DNA from: CBDATG01 sp965200145
Lineage (GTDB): Bacteria; Chloroflexota; Dehalococcoidia; Lucifugimonadales; Lucifugimonadaceae
Assembly (NCBI GenBank): GCA_965200145.1
Contig: CBDATG010000003.1
Location: 620,001 to 684,000 of the forward strand
DNA: 64,000 nt
Direction of reading: 5' to 3'
The notes below the pieces were generated by a model. That model ran no database searches. It saw only the letters and a program-made list of their open reading frames with translations, and was not told the origin of the DNA. The translations under genes and the position numbers were made by a program. Of the stretch, positions 34,572 to 42,427 are shown in pieces. The stretch's first letter is position 1, and each line of letters opens with the position of its first letter.

Positions 34572-36485
34572 ATGTTCCTTAAGGTTGTTGCAGCGTTTGC
34601 TCGGCGTGCCACGCGTCGTGTTGTGCTGGCTTGGATTGGCGGCGTGGCGATTCTTGCTGTGTGTTCGATTACGGCTTGGATGATCGCGCCCGGTTGGTTT
34701 ATCCCGATGAGTGGTTACGGAATGACGGAGGAGTCGTTCGAGAGGGCGCGTCAGAGTAGCAAGACGCTGGAGTTTCCTGCGCCGTCGCGTCCCAGTTATA
34801 GCACACCGGAGGTAACGGTCGCGGCCCAGGTTGCAGTTGCGACTGCCCAACCTGCGCCTACTGCGGCGGCAATGACGGCGGTTACCGTGGAGGTTGAACG
34901 ACAAGTGGAAGTCGCGCGGGAGGTTGTCGTGACTCGACAGGCCCAGACGCAGTACGCTACTGCGCCTACTGCTACCGTGCAGCAGGATTACGGCTACGGT
35001 CGTCGTGCTACACCTACGCCGGTTGCACACTGGCAGCCGCAACCGTCAGGCGGCGAGACACCGCACACTGTGACCTTCCAGGACTACGCTCGGTCACGGA
35101 TGGTTCACACTCGGCAGGACGCCATATCGACGTTCAGCCTGGACACTGATCGCACTTCGTTCCAGCTGGCTTTGAACTGGACACGGAATGGGTACGAAGT
35201 CGATCCGGTCTCGGTGCGTGCAGAGGAGTGGATAAACGCCTTTGACTATGGGTATGACACGCCTTCGCATCCCGATCGCTTCAACATCGCTACGGATGTG
35301 TTCCCGCACCCCGTCCACGGTGCTCGGCACATGGCACGCATTGCGTTTCAGGCACCTGAAGCGACGCGCTCTGCTCCGCTGAACATCACGCTGGTGCTGG
35401 ATGCTTCCGGATCGATGGACGAGGGAGATCGCGTTGAGATAGCACGCGCGGCGGCGGAATCCATCGTTGACAGCCTCGGTAACTCTGATCGGGTTTCGAT
35501 AGTGCACTTCACAAACAATGTGTTGGTTGAATACACGGTTGATTCGCACCGACCTAGGAGCCGTAGTGTGCGATCGTCGATTGCGAACCTCGCGCCGCAT
35601 GACAGCACGAACGTCCAAGCTGGATTGAACTTGGGCGTCAAGTTGGCGGACCGGATGCGTCTGGACAGGCCAGAGGCGTTGAACTACGTGATACTGATGT
35701 CGGACGGCGTCGCGAATGTCGATGCGACGAATCCCTTCGCTATTCTGGAATCGGCTCACGACGCTGATGCATGGAATCCGTTGCGGCTGATCACGCTCGG
35801 AGTTGGCATAGCGAACTACAACGATGTCCTGTTGGAGCAGCTGGCGCAACACGGGAATGGCTGGTACCGCTACTTGAGCACGGTTGACGATGGGCGATCC
35901 TTTGCCGCGCAAGGGCGTTGGCAGCAGCTAGCATCGCCGTTCGCCGACCAGACGCGGGCGCAGGTCAGATGGGACCCGGCTTACGTTCAGAGCTGGCGGC
36001 TGATCGGTTACGAGAATCGTGTGACATCTGACGAGTCGTTCACTCAGCCGCTGAAGAAGTTTGCAGAGATACCGTCTGGTACCGCGACGACGGCGTTCTA
36101 CGAGTTGGTGTTGACTCCGGCGGGTCAACGTGATCTTGGATCGGCAGAGTTGGGTAGCGTGGAGCTGCGTTGGGTTACGCCGAGCGACCAGTCTTCCAAC
36201 ATTCAACATGCATCAATAGGCACCACTCCGAGCCGCGGTGCTGACGGTGCGCTGGAGTTCGGTGCGATCGTAGCGCTGGCATCCGATGCGTACAGCGGTT
36301 TGAGCGGCTACGAGTTGTCGCGGTCGGGCGTTCGCAACGAGCTGGAGATGCTTGAGCGTAGGTTGCACTCGTTACGCGGGGAATACGCACGGACGCAGGC
36401 GTACAAGGACTTCAAGTACGTGTTGGCGCACATCACAAGCAACGTCCCGTACGAGACGACATCGGGCTCAGGCTATTCGAGATGA
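34572..36485 (+). CDS. VWA-domain protein, YfbK-like, membrane-anchored
   Basis: About 637 residues from the ATG at 34572. The open frame reaches back to 34209, but that part is antisense to the AAA gene. An N-terminal hydrophobic helix (VVLAWIGGVAILAVCSITAW, about 17-36) anchors it. A Pro/Thr/Ala/Gln linker follows to about 180. A YfbK-type N-terminal domain (SVRAEEWINAFDYGY) precedes the von Willebrand A domain with the MIDAS motif LVLDASGSMDEGD (about 272-284) and ILMSDGVANVDATN. The C-terminus is the family-specific extension ending LEMLERRLHSLRGEYARTQ. It probably acts outside the membrane in protein-protein interaction. Confidence 0.88.
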   Translation: MFLKVVAAFARRATRRVVLAWIGGVAILAVCSITAWMIAPGWFIPMSGYGMTEESFERARQSSKTLEFPAPSRPSYSTPEVTVAAQVAVATAQPAPTAAAMTAVTVEVERQVEVAREVVVTRQAQTQYATAPTATVQQDYGYGRRATPTPVAHWQPQPSGGETPHTVTFQDYARSRMVHTRQDAISTFSLDTDRTSFQLALNWTRNGYEVDPVSVRAEEWINAFDYGYDTPSHPDRFNIATDVFPHPVHGARHMARIAFQAPEATRSAPLNITLVLDASGSMDEGDRVEIARAAAESIVDSLGNSDRVSIVHFTNNVLVEYTVDSHRPRSRSVRSSIANLAPHDSTNVQAGLNLGVKLADRMRLDRPEALNYVILMSDGVANVDATNPFAILESAHDADAWNPLRLITLGVGIANYNDVLLEQLAQHGNGWYRYLSTVDDGRSFAAQGRWQQLASPFADQTRAQVRWDPAYVQSWRLIGYENRVTSDESFTQPLKKFAEIPSGTATTAFYELVLTPAGQRDLGSAELGSVELRWVTPSDQSSNIQHASIGTTPSRGADGALEFGAIVALASDAYSGLSGYELSRSGVRNELEMLERRLHSLRGEYARTQAYKDFKYVLAHITSNVPYETTSGSGYSR

Positions 36486-36522
36486 ATTAACATGCATGGG
36501 CAGGATATTGCAGGATAAGCTG
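36484..36522 (+). repeat. Dispersed 40 bp repeat
   Basis: GAATTAACATGCATGGGC followed by AGGATATTGCAGGATAAGC is a diverged copy. It overlaps the stop of the VWA gene and lies upstream of the alcohol dehydrogenase. Confidence 0.65.
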
Positions 36523-36533
36523 GGAGTTCTGCC

Positions 36534-37613
36534 ATGGTAACGAAATCGCTTGCTGCTGTTGTACATGAACAGGGTGCGCCGGTTGTAGTGCAACCCGTTG
36601 AGGTTGCTGGACCAGCTCGTGGCGAGGCGCTGGTGCGGATTGCCGCTACTGGAGTCTGCCACTCTGACCACAACATCTACTCTGGATACCGTCGCACCGA
36701 TGGACTGCCCACGATACTCGGGCATGAAGGCGCGGGCGTGATAGAGCAGGTTGGCGATGGCGTGACGGGATTCGCACCCGGCGATCATGTAGTGTTTGCG
36801 ATACGCCCGATGTGTGGCAGGTGCAAGTACTGTGCGACGGGCCGCTGGAACCTGTGCCAGCCGGTGCCTGCGTTGCCGGAGCGCGACCACTACTGGATCA
36901 ACGGCGAGGTGGTGCATGGCGGTATCGCGACCTACTCGCAGTACGCGGTGGTCAACGAGATGAACTTGGTGGCGGTTGACCCGTCGGTTGACTTGACACG
37001 CGCTGCCTTGGTCGGATGCGCGGTGATCACCGGCGTTGGCGCGGTTGTGAATCGTGCCAAGGTGCCGGCGGGCGCAACCGTTGCCGTCTGGGGTTGTGGC
37101 GGCGTAGGCCTGAACGTGATACAGGGCGCGGCACTGGTCGGCGCGTCTCGCATCATCGCGGTTGATGTGAACGCCAGCAAGTTTCAGTACGCCGAGACGA
37201 TGGGCGCGACCAATACCGTTGACGCGTCCAGAGTCGATGCGGTAGACGCGATAGTAGATATGACAGATGGCGGTGTTGACTATGCCTTTGAGGTGATCGG
37301 TCAGCCGGCGACTTTGCGCCAAGCGTTAGAGGCGACCTGCGACGGCGGCACTGCGGTGCTAGTGGGAGCTGCACCGGACGACGGCGAGGTGTCGATACCG
37401 ATGCGCCATCTGTTCCTGGACCGTGCGCTAATCGGCTGCTCTGCTGGCACTGGTAGTCCGCGCCATGACTTCCAGTGGCTGCTGTCACTCTACCAGCAGG
37501 GCAGGCTGAAGCTGGACGAGTTGATAACGAAGGTACGCCCGTTGGCAGAGGTAAACGAGGCGTTCGCGGATATGGAGGTTGGAGCGGTGGCGCGGACTGT
37601 GCTGCTGCCGTGA
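36534..37613 (+). CDS. Zinc-dependent alcohol dehydrogenase (class III-like)
   Basis: 359 residues. The catalytic zinc Cys is in TGVCHSDHNIYSG, with the zinc His and Glu in ILGHEGAGVIEQVG. The structural zinc site is CGRCKYCATGRWNLC, with four cysteines. The NAD-binding loop is WGCGGVGLNVIQGA (about 185-198). It oxidises alcohols or hydroxymethyl-thiol adducts with NAD+ in the cytoplasm. The exact substrate is unknown. A dispersed repeat follows right after the stop. Confidence 0.93.
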   Translation: MVTKSLAAVVHEQGAPVVVQPVEVAGPARGEALVRIAATGVCHSDHNIYSGYRRTDGLPTILGHEGAGVIEQVGDGVTGFAPGDHVVFAIRPMCGRCKYCATGRWNLCQPVPALPERDHYWINGEVVHGGIATYSQYAVVNEMNLVAVDPSVDLTRAALVGCAVITGVGAVVNRAKVPAGATVAVWGCGGVGLNVIQGAALVGASRIIAVDVNASKFQYAETMGATNTVDASRVDAVDAIVDMTDGGVDYAFEVIGQPATLRQALEATCDGGTAVLVGAAPDDGEVSIPMRHLFLDRALIGCSAGTGSPRHDFQWLLSLYQQGRLKLDELITKVRPLAEVNEAFADMEVGAVARTVLLP

Positions 37614-37652
37614 GGGATTAACAGGGATAGGCAGGATATAGCAGGATGGGGG
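37614..37652 (+). repeat. Dispersed 40 bp repeat
   Basis: GGGATTAACAGGGATAGGC followed by AGGATATAGCAGGATGGGG, starting at the alcohol dehydrogenase stop codon. Confidence 0.75.
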
Positions 37653-37666
37653 ATGTTGGGCGCGGT

Positions 37667-37694
37667 GGTCGTGGGCGGTTCGCGAGCCGCTTCC
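37667..37694. repeat. Decayed palindromic REP-like element
   Basis: GTCGTGGGCGGTTCGCGAGC then CGCTTCCTAC is a diverged copy of the palindrome clustered at 30461-30940. It abuts the 3' end of the first CPEC/CGIC gene. Confidence 0.55.
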
Positions 37695-37894
37695 TACGCG
37701 GGTGGTGTGTGTGCGTCTGCGTAGTATCTAGACCTTTCGCAGATTCCGCACATCACCATGACGCGTCCCTCTTCGCGAATTAGAAGCAACGTGTAGGTGT
37801 CGAATTGGCATTCCGGGCATTGAGTTAGGGTGTCGAACCCCTTTAGGATTTCGGATTCGACTTGGGATGGCGGTGCTAAGGTTGTGGTCGGCAT
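37694..37894 (-). CDS. CPEC/CGIC zinc-ribbon mini-protein, copy 1
   Basis: 66 residues. Two knuckles, TQCPECQF (about residue 25-32) and VMCGICERSR (about 48-57), give a CxxC...CxxC zinc-ribbon pattern. The N-terminus MPTTT and C-terminus DAHTPPA are shared with copy 2. A ribosome site (AGGAG) lies about nine bases upstream of the ATG at 37894. It is transcribed divergently from the VSDH-domain gene at 37951 with a 56-base gap, so the two share a control region. Family not recognised. It may bind nucleic acid or regulate its partner. Confidence 0.65.
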   Translation of the reverse strand: MPTTTLAPPSQVESEILKGFDTLTQCPECQFDTYTLLLIREEGRVMVMCGICERSRYYADAHTPPA

Positions 37895-37950
37895 TGGTAT
37901 GGCTCCTCTGCCACTGCGGGCTTGGTGTTAACGGTCAAGTGTAACAGAAT

Positions 37951-38535
37951 ATGGCGAAGAGTTCGGCTCAACCCAAAAAACTTGATGACCTATTGACTGC
38001 CCGAGAACAGGTATTGAGGCTCGCATTGGAGGCTCTTTCGAGAATACGGCGTGAACACCCGAGATGGGTTGAGGCGAGGGTATGGCTTGATGGAGGCTAC
38101 TTGTCGGCTGTGCTAAGGACGGTTGGGGGACGCGTGCGTTACCGCCGCCACGGTGCAGAAGCACTTGACCAGCTGAGGCAGGCATTGGAGCTGAAGGCCC
38201 GTGGGATGCCTCGCCCCGTTCGCGGATTCACGAATGTCGCTGAAGAGAGCGAACGCGTCAGTTCGGTGCTCTCGACGCGATTAGGAGACGGTGCTCCGAC
38301 ACCACGGCACCCGGAGCCCTCGAAGGGTTCGCCTTCAGTCTACTATCACTTACGCGGTCGCGGCGGTCAGAGGATCGTGGTTCGGGTTTCGGACCATCCT
38401 CCGAGACCGAATGTGGACGAGACGCTGATCGACATTTCGCCTACGGGTTACTCTGCCTTTAGCGGGTGGTTCTTGCGGCGGTTGGATGAACTTGGCGTTG
38501 GGATTAACAGGGATGTGCAGGATATGGCAGGATAG
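37951..38535 (+). CDS. VSDH-domain protein, copy 1
   Basis: 194 residues, ATG at 37951. The N-terminal half is helical and basic (REQVLRLALEALSRIRREHP, then YLSAVLRTVGGRVRYRRHG). The C-terminal half has SPSVYYHLRGRGGQRIVVRV followed by SDHPP and DISPTGYSAFSGWFLRRLDE. The RVSDH strand recalls small phage and accessory proteins with an RISDH signature, with no known activity. The last eleven residues (GINRDVQDMAG) are encoded by a copy of the dispersed repeat, so the original stop was probably lost. It belongs to a triplicated divergent module. Confidence 0.6.
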   Translation: MAKSSAQPKKLDDLLTAREQVLRLALEALSRIRREHPRWVEARVWLDGGYLSAVLRTVGGRVRYRRHGAEALDQLRQALELKARGMPRPVRGFTNVAEESERVSSVLSTRLGDGAPTPRHPEPSKGSPSVYYHLRGRGGQRIVVRVSDHPPRPNVDETLIDISPTGYSAFSGWFLRRLDELGVGINRDVQDMAG

Positions 38536-38540
38536 GGGGA
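38500..38540 (+). repeat. Dispersed 40 bp repeat encoding a protein C-terminus
   Basis: GGGATTAACAGGGATGTGC followed by AGGATATGGCAGGATAGGGG. It supplies the final codons and stop of the gene at 37951. Confidence 0.75.
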
Positions 38541-38579
38541 TGGGGTTGGGAGTGGGTCAGACGGACTAAGACCCGCCTC

Positions 38580-38780
38580 CTACGCGTGTGGCGTGTGTGC
38601 GTCTGCGAAGTTGCGCGCTCTTTCGCAGATTCCGCACAAAACCTTTATGCGTCCCTCTTCGCGATAGAGGAGTTGGGTGTAGTTACCGATTCGGCACTCT
38701 GGGCATTCGGTTAGGGACTCATGCCCCCTGAGGATATCGGTTTCCAACTGTGAAGGCGTTGCTTGGGTTGTAGTGGGCAT
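38580..38780 (-). CDS. CPEC/CGIC zinc-ribbon mini-protein, copy 2
   Basis: 66 residues from the ATG at 38780, with an AGGAG site upstream. A start at 38801 would add seven residues. TECPECRI and VLCGICERAR are the two zinc-ribbon knuckles. It is about two thirds identical to copy 1 by eye. It is divergent from the VSDH gene at 38846 with a 65-base gap, whose GTCAAGTGTAACAGAAT is also found in module 1. Function unknown. Confidence 0.65.
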   Translation of the reverse strand: MPTTTQATPSQLETDILRGHESLTECPECRIGNYTQLLYREEGRIKVLCGICERARNFADAHTPHA

Positions 38781-38845
38781 TGGGTTTGGCTCCTTCGCCA
38801 CTTCGAGCTAGGCGTTTCCAGTCAAGTGTAACAGAATGGAGGGAA

Positions 38846-39430
38846 GTGGCGAAATGTTCGGCTCGACCGAATCGATTCGATGTTCAGTTGACTGCTCAAG
38901 AACAAGCGCAGAGGCTCATGTTGGAGACTCTCTCGACAATACGGCGTGAACATCCTAACTGGGTTGAGGCGAGGGTGTGGCGTGACGAAGGTTACTTATC
39001 GGCGATGCTGATGTCGGTTGGCGGGCGAGCCCGTTTCCGAAGTCACGGGCCCGAAGTGCTCCGGCTCTTGAAACTGGCTCTGGAGTCAAAGTCCCGCGGG
39101 TTGCCGCGCTCTCGACGAGGCTTCACGAACGTTGCTGAACAGAGCGAACGGGTTAGGTCGATTCTCTCGGCGCGATTGGGCGATGTCAAGCCCGTTGAAA
39201 GGAACGCCGAGAAGATTCAAGGTTCACCTTCAGTCTACTATCACTTACGCGGGCGCGGCGGTCAGAGGGTTGTGGTTCGGGTTTCGGACCATCCGCCGGA
39301 CAGACGCGCGGATGAGACGCTCATTGACATCTCGCCTACGGGTTATTCTGCCTTTAGCGGGTGGTTCTTGCGGCGGTTGGATGAACTTGGCGTTGGGATT
39401 AACAGGGATGTGCAGGATACGGCAGGATAG
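38846..39430 (+). CDS. VSDH-domain protein, copy 2
   Basis: 194 residues with GTG start at 38846, chosen because the product (VAKCSARPNRF) aligns with copy 1 (MAKSSAQPKKL). GGAGGG lies just upstream, at short spacing. It has the same two-part layout: LETLSTIRREHPNWVEARVW in the N-terminal half, SPSVYYHLRGRGGQRVVVRV and DISPTGYSAFSGWFLRRLDE in the C-terminal half. The N-terminal halves of copies 1 and 2 have diverged clearly, while the last 110 bases are nearly identical. The C-terminal GINRDVQDTAG is again repeat-encoded. Confidence 0.6.
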   Translation: MAKCSARPNRFDVQLTAQEQAQRLMLETLSTIRREHPNWVEARVWRDEGYLSAMLMSVGGRARFRSHGPEVLRLLKLALESKSRGLPRSRRGFTNVAEQSERVRSILSARLGDVKPVERNAEKIQGSPSVYYHLRGRGGQRVVVRVSDHPPDRRADETLIDISPTGYSAFSGWFLRRLDELGVGINRDVQDTAG

Positions 39431-39434
39431 GGGT
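39395..39434 (+). repeat. Dispersed 40 bp repeat encoding a protein C-terminus
   Basis: GGGATTAACAGGGATGTGC followed by AGGATACGGCAGGATAGGGG, providing the end of VSDH copy 2. Confidence 0.75.
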
Positions 39435-39471
39435 GGTGAAGTTCTGCGCGGCCGAGGGGCGCGAACGGCCT

Positions 39472-39672
39472 CTACGCGTTGGGGTTGCGTGCGTCGTCGA
39501 AATCTCGGGTTGAGCCGCATATCCCGCATTCGACCTTTATGCGTCCCTTTTCGCGGTAGATCGTCAATGTGAAGGTGCCCATGTCGCACTCAGGGCATCC
39601 AGTGAGTGCGTCCATGGCGTCCATGACACCTACTTCCAAGCGCGATATCGTTGTCGTCGTTTGCTGGGGCAT
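39472..39672 (-). CDS. CPEC/CGIC zinc-ribbon mini-protein, copy 3
   Basis: 66 residues. TGCPECDMG and VECGICGSTR retain both CxxC knuckles, but the flanks differ more than between copies 1 and 2. A GGAGG-like site (from CTCCT on the plus strand near 39683) precedes the ATG at 39672. It is divergent from the VSDH gene at 39763. Function unknown. Confidence 0.65.
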   Translation of the reverse strand: MPQQTTTTISRLEVGVMDAMDALTGCPECDMGTFTLTIYREKGRIKVECGICGSTRDFDDARNPNA

Positions 39673-39762
39673 GATTGCTACCTCCTCGTATGGGCACTGG
39701 TCCCGATGACTGTCATTGTACAGTGTCAGTGGGGAAACGCAGGAATCAGATGATTGAAAGTG

Positions 39763-40302
39763 ATGACGACGGACGAACAGGTACAGAGGCTCATGTCAGA
39801 AGCATTAGCAAGCATAAGGCGCGACGATCCTCGTTGGATTGAGGATCGGCTCTGGCATGATTCCGAGCGTCTGATTTCGAAGCTGAGGGAGGTGGGAGGC
39901 GCGTCGCGATTTCGTCGGCACGGTGCTGCCGCGTTAGTGCAACTGGCGGAGGCATTGGAGCGGGTGGCGCGAAAGATGCCGCGATCGGCGCGCGGGTTCA
40001 CGAGCGTTGCCGAGGAGCAATCCCAGGTTCAAAGTGTCCTTTCCGATCGGTTATCCATAGGCGGTTTCGAGACCTGGTACGCGCGGCGACTTACTGGTTC
40101 ACCCTCAGTCTACTATCGCTTACGGGGGAGCGATGGTAAACGCATTGTAATCAGGGTTTCGGATCATGCCCCGAACTGGCACGCTAACGAGACGCTGATT
40201 GACATCTCGCCTACGGGTTACTCTGCCTTTAGCGGGTGGTTCTTGCGGCGGTTGGATGAACTTGGTGTTGGGATTAACAGGGATAGGCAGGATAGGGCAT
40301 GA
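39763..40302 (+). CDS. VSDH-domain protein, copy 3
   Basis: About 179 residues with the ATG at 39763. TTG at 39754 is an alternative. It lacks the first dozen residues of copies 1 and 2 and begins MTTDEQVQRLMSEALASIRR. The C-terminal SPSVYYRLRGSDGKRIVIRV, SDHAP and DISPTGYSAFSGWFLRRLDE are conserved, as is the repeat-encoded end GINRDRQDRA. This is the most diverged N-terminus of the three, attached to a nearly identical 3' end. Confidence 0.6.
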   Translation: MTTDEQVQRLMSEALASIRRDDPRWIEDRLWHDSERLISKLREVGGASRFRRHGAAALVQLAEALERVARKMPRSARGFTSVAEEQSQVQSVLSDRLSIGGFETWYARRLTGSPSVYYRLRGSDGKRIVIRVSDHAPNWHANETLIDISPTGYSAFSGWFLRRLDELGVGINRDRQDRA

Positions 40303-40309
40303 TAGGGGT
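40270..40309 (+). repeat. Dispersed 40 bp repeat encoding a protein C-terminus
   Basis: GGGATTAACAGGGATAGGC followed by AGGATAGGGCATGATAGGGG, providing the end of VSDH copy 3. Confidence 0.75.
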
Positions 40310-40320
40310 GGGTGTTGTGC

Positions 40321-42378
40321 CTACGGGCTGGTTCTTGGGTGCGGTATGGTTGGGTAGCCTGCTTGGCGGTGTTGGGTGAACTGGGTGTAGAAGTCTTGTA
40401 GCGATAGGTTGAAGGTCTGCTCGAAGGTTTGGTGCCATCCCCAGCCTTCAGGTCGCTCGGTGTAGATGTTCACTATGTTTTGGAAGCCTATGACGGAGCC
40501 GAGGAACTCTACTGCCAGCGCGCCAACATCGTAAGCACAGAGAAAAAGGTCGTATGTCTGAGTAGATTCCAGGTCTGAGAGTGGGACGTTGCAACGTTCA
40601 ACGTCGGCGGCTTCTACAATGTAGCGGCGTCGCTCTGGCAGGGCTGTGCCGTGGTTGGACGTGACGATGTTTTCGATCAGCTTTGCCATGCCTTCTGTCC
40701 ACCAGAGCGGCGCGCTCCAGTCTCCGTGGCCGGTCGTGTTGAATCCCGCTAGGTCGCGTTGGAACATGATGTGTGAGGTTTCGTGTGCGATTGTGGTGAC
40801 GGTTTTGTCGTGTTGGACAGGTTCGCCGGGGTTGGAAGCTCTAGTGTAGTTATTATCGTTATCGGCGAATCCGCCAGTTGACCTGACAAAACCTAAATGA
40901 ACATCAATCTCACCGGGTTCGACTGTGCCGTCGTCTTCCGCTAGGATTTGTGCTAAACCTAGATCGTCGTCTAGATATATCGTTATCGGATCGCCTGCAA
41001 TAGGCCAACCGACTGAGATTGCGTAGTCGTAAAGCCATTGTAGCCCTAGTCTTGCGGCGCGTTCTTCGGACGCAGTTACTTCGTCGCCGATCATCCAAGT
41101 TATGAAGTCTGGCGATACTGGTTGTTGCTTGGGCGGATCGCCGCAATATGACAGTTTTGAGTAGATGATGTCGTTGTTCCTGATTGCACGCAGGTTAACC
41201 GGGATACATCCGGTGAAGTTGTTGTCGCTGATTCTGAATTGATCCAACTTGCTCAAATTTGTCGGCCAGTCTGATGTATCACCGCTCATACGATTGTTGG
41301 ATATATCTAGGTATACCAAGTCAGGGGGCGTTGACAACTCTTGTGGTATGTTGCCCTCAAGCATGTTGCCGCCCAGGTATAGCCCGTAGAGTGACTGCAT
41401 CATTGCGAGTTGCGATGGGATGTTGCCGGTAAGCTGATTGCCTTCAAGGCTCATGCTTCCCATCTGTGCCATGTTGCCGAGCTCTGATGGGATGCTACCG
41501 CTGAGTTCGTTGTACGACAGCAGCAGTTCCGACAGGCTCGTGAGATTGCCGAGTTGGGACGGGATGGCGCCGCTGAGTTGGTTAGATGAGAGATCGAGCA
41601 TCTTGAGTCGCGTAAGGTTGCCGATTTCGCTTGGGATGTTGCCTGTGAGTTGGTTTGTAGAGAGCCAGAGTTGTTGCAGCTCAGTCAGTTGCCCGATGGC
41701 GGCAGGTAGTTGCCCCGACAGGTTGTTGTAGGTCAGGTCCAGGTGCGTCACGCTGCCATCTGCGTCGGTCGTAACGCCATGCCATGTGCCGATGGGAGCA
41801 TCAGTGCGCCAGTTGGTGTTGTTGGTCCAGTTGGCACCGTCCGTGGCATCGTAGAGTGTGATAAGCGCAGCCTGCTCGGGCGGGTAGTTTGGCTCAGGTG
41901 TAGCAGTCGGGGTTGGTGTATGCGTTGCGGTGGGTGTCAGAGTTGGTGTGCTCGCGGGCGGCGGAGTCTGTGTTGCGGTCGCTGTTGGCGCGGGTGCTTG
42001 TGTTGGTGGAACGGTTGGTGTCGCATCAGGCGAAGGGGTTGGAACCGTGGTGGGTGTCAACGTTGGCGCGGTGATAGGAGTAGGTGCAGGTGTCGCCGTG
42101 TCGGCGGGATTGCCGGCCGAGGGAACGGCTGTCGCGGCTGGCGTTTGAGACGGCGTTGGTACTGCCGTCGGCGTGGCCTCCGGAATCGTGATGACGAACG
42201 GCGTTTCGGTGGGGTACGGTGTCGGACTCGGCGGGACGGTCGCCACGGTCGCTATCGTCGGGAGCGCGGTCTGCGTTGGGACGGTGGCAGCCGTGGGCTC
42301 TGGTGTGCTGGTGGTGCAGGCCACGATGGCGATGGCCGCTAAGAGGGCGGCGGTGGTTAGGGTTGCGATGGTTTGCAT
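40321..42378 (-). CDS. Lipoprotein with LRR block and HExxH metalloprotease-like domain, copy 1
   Basis: About 685 residues from the ATG at 42378. Earlier codons of the open frame overlap the next gene antiparallel in content and are not expected. A lipoprotein signal (LLAAIAIVACTTS) is followed by about 130 residues of Thr/Pro/Ala linker, then an LRR cap (DATDGANWTNNTNW) and about six plant-type repeats (GNIPSEIGNLTRLKMLDLSS). The C-terminal 230 residues carry TTIAHETSHIMFQ (HExxH) and, about 30 residues later, WWTEGMAKLIEN, the Glu-zincin third ligand pattern. It is probably displayed on the cell surface and may bind and cleave proteins or peptidoglycan. It is tandem with the gene at 42428. 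Confidence 0.85.
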   Translation of the reverse strand: MQTIATLTTAALLAAIAIVACTTSTPEPTAATVPTQTALPTIATVATVPPSPTPYPTETPFVITIPEATPTAVPTPSQTPAATAVPSAGNPADTATPAPTPITAPTLTPTTVPTPSPDATPTVPPTQAPAPTATATQTPPPASTPTLTPTATHTPTPTATPEPNYPPEQAALITLYDATDGANWTNNTNWRTDAPIGTWHGVTTDADGSVTHLDLTYNNLSGQLPAAIGQLTELQQLWLSTNQLTGNIPSEIGNLTRLKMLDLSSNQLSGAIPSQLGNLTSLSELLLSYNELSGSIPSELGNMAQMGSMSLEGNQLTGNIPSQLAMMQSLYGLYLGGNMLEGNIPQELSTPPDLVYLDISNNRMSGDTSDWPTNLSKLDQFRISDNNFTGCIPVNLRAIRNNDIIYSKLSYCGDPPKQQPVSPDFITWMIGDEVTASEERAARLGLQWLYDYAISVGWPIAGDPITIYLDDDLGLAQILAEDDGTVEPGEIDVHLGFVRSTGGFADNDNNYTRASNPGEPVQHDKTVTTIAHETSHIMFQRDLAGFNTTGHGDWSAPLWWTEGMAKLIENIVTSNHGTALPERRRYIVEAADVERCNVPLSDLESTQTYDLFLCAYDVGALAVEFLGSVIGFQNIVNIYTERPEGWGWHQTFEQTFNLSLQDFYTQFTQHRQAGYPTIPHPRTSP

Positions 42379-42427
42379 GTGTGGGATACCTGGTCCTGGT
42401 GGCAAGCTGTTCGTCGTCGGTGCTACT

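Noticed and set aside
37951..40302. CRISPR or phage tail repeats in the triplicated region
   Set aside because: The periodicity is that of whole genes (about 850 bases), not short repeats.
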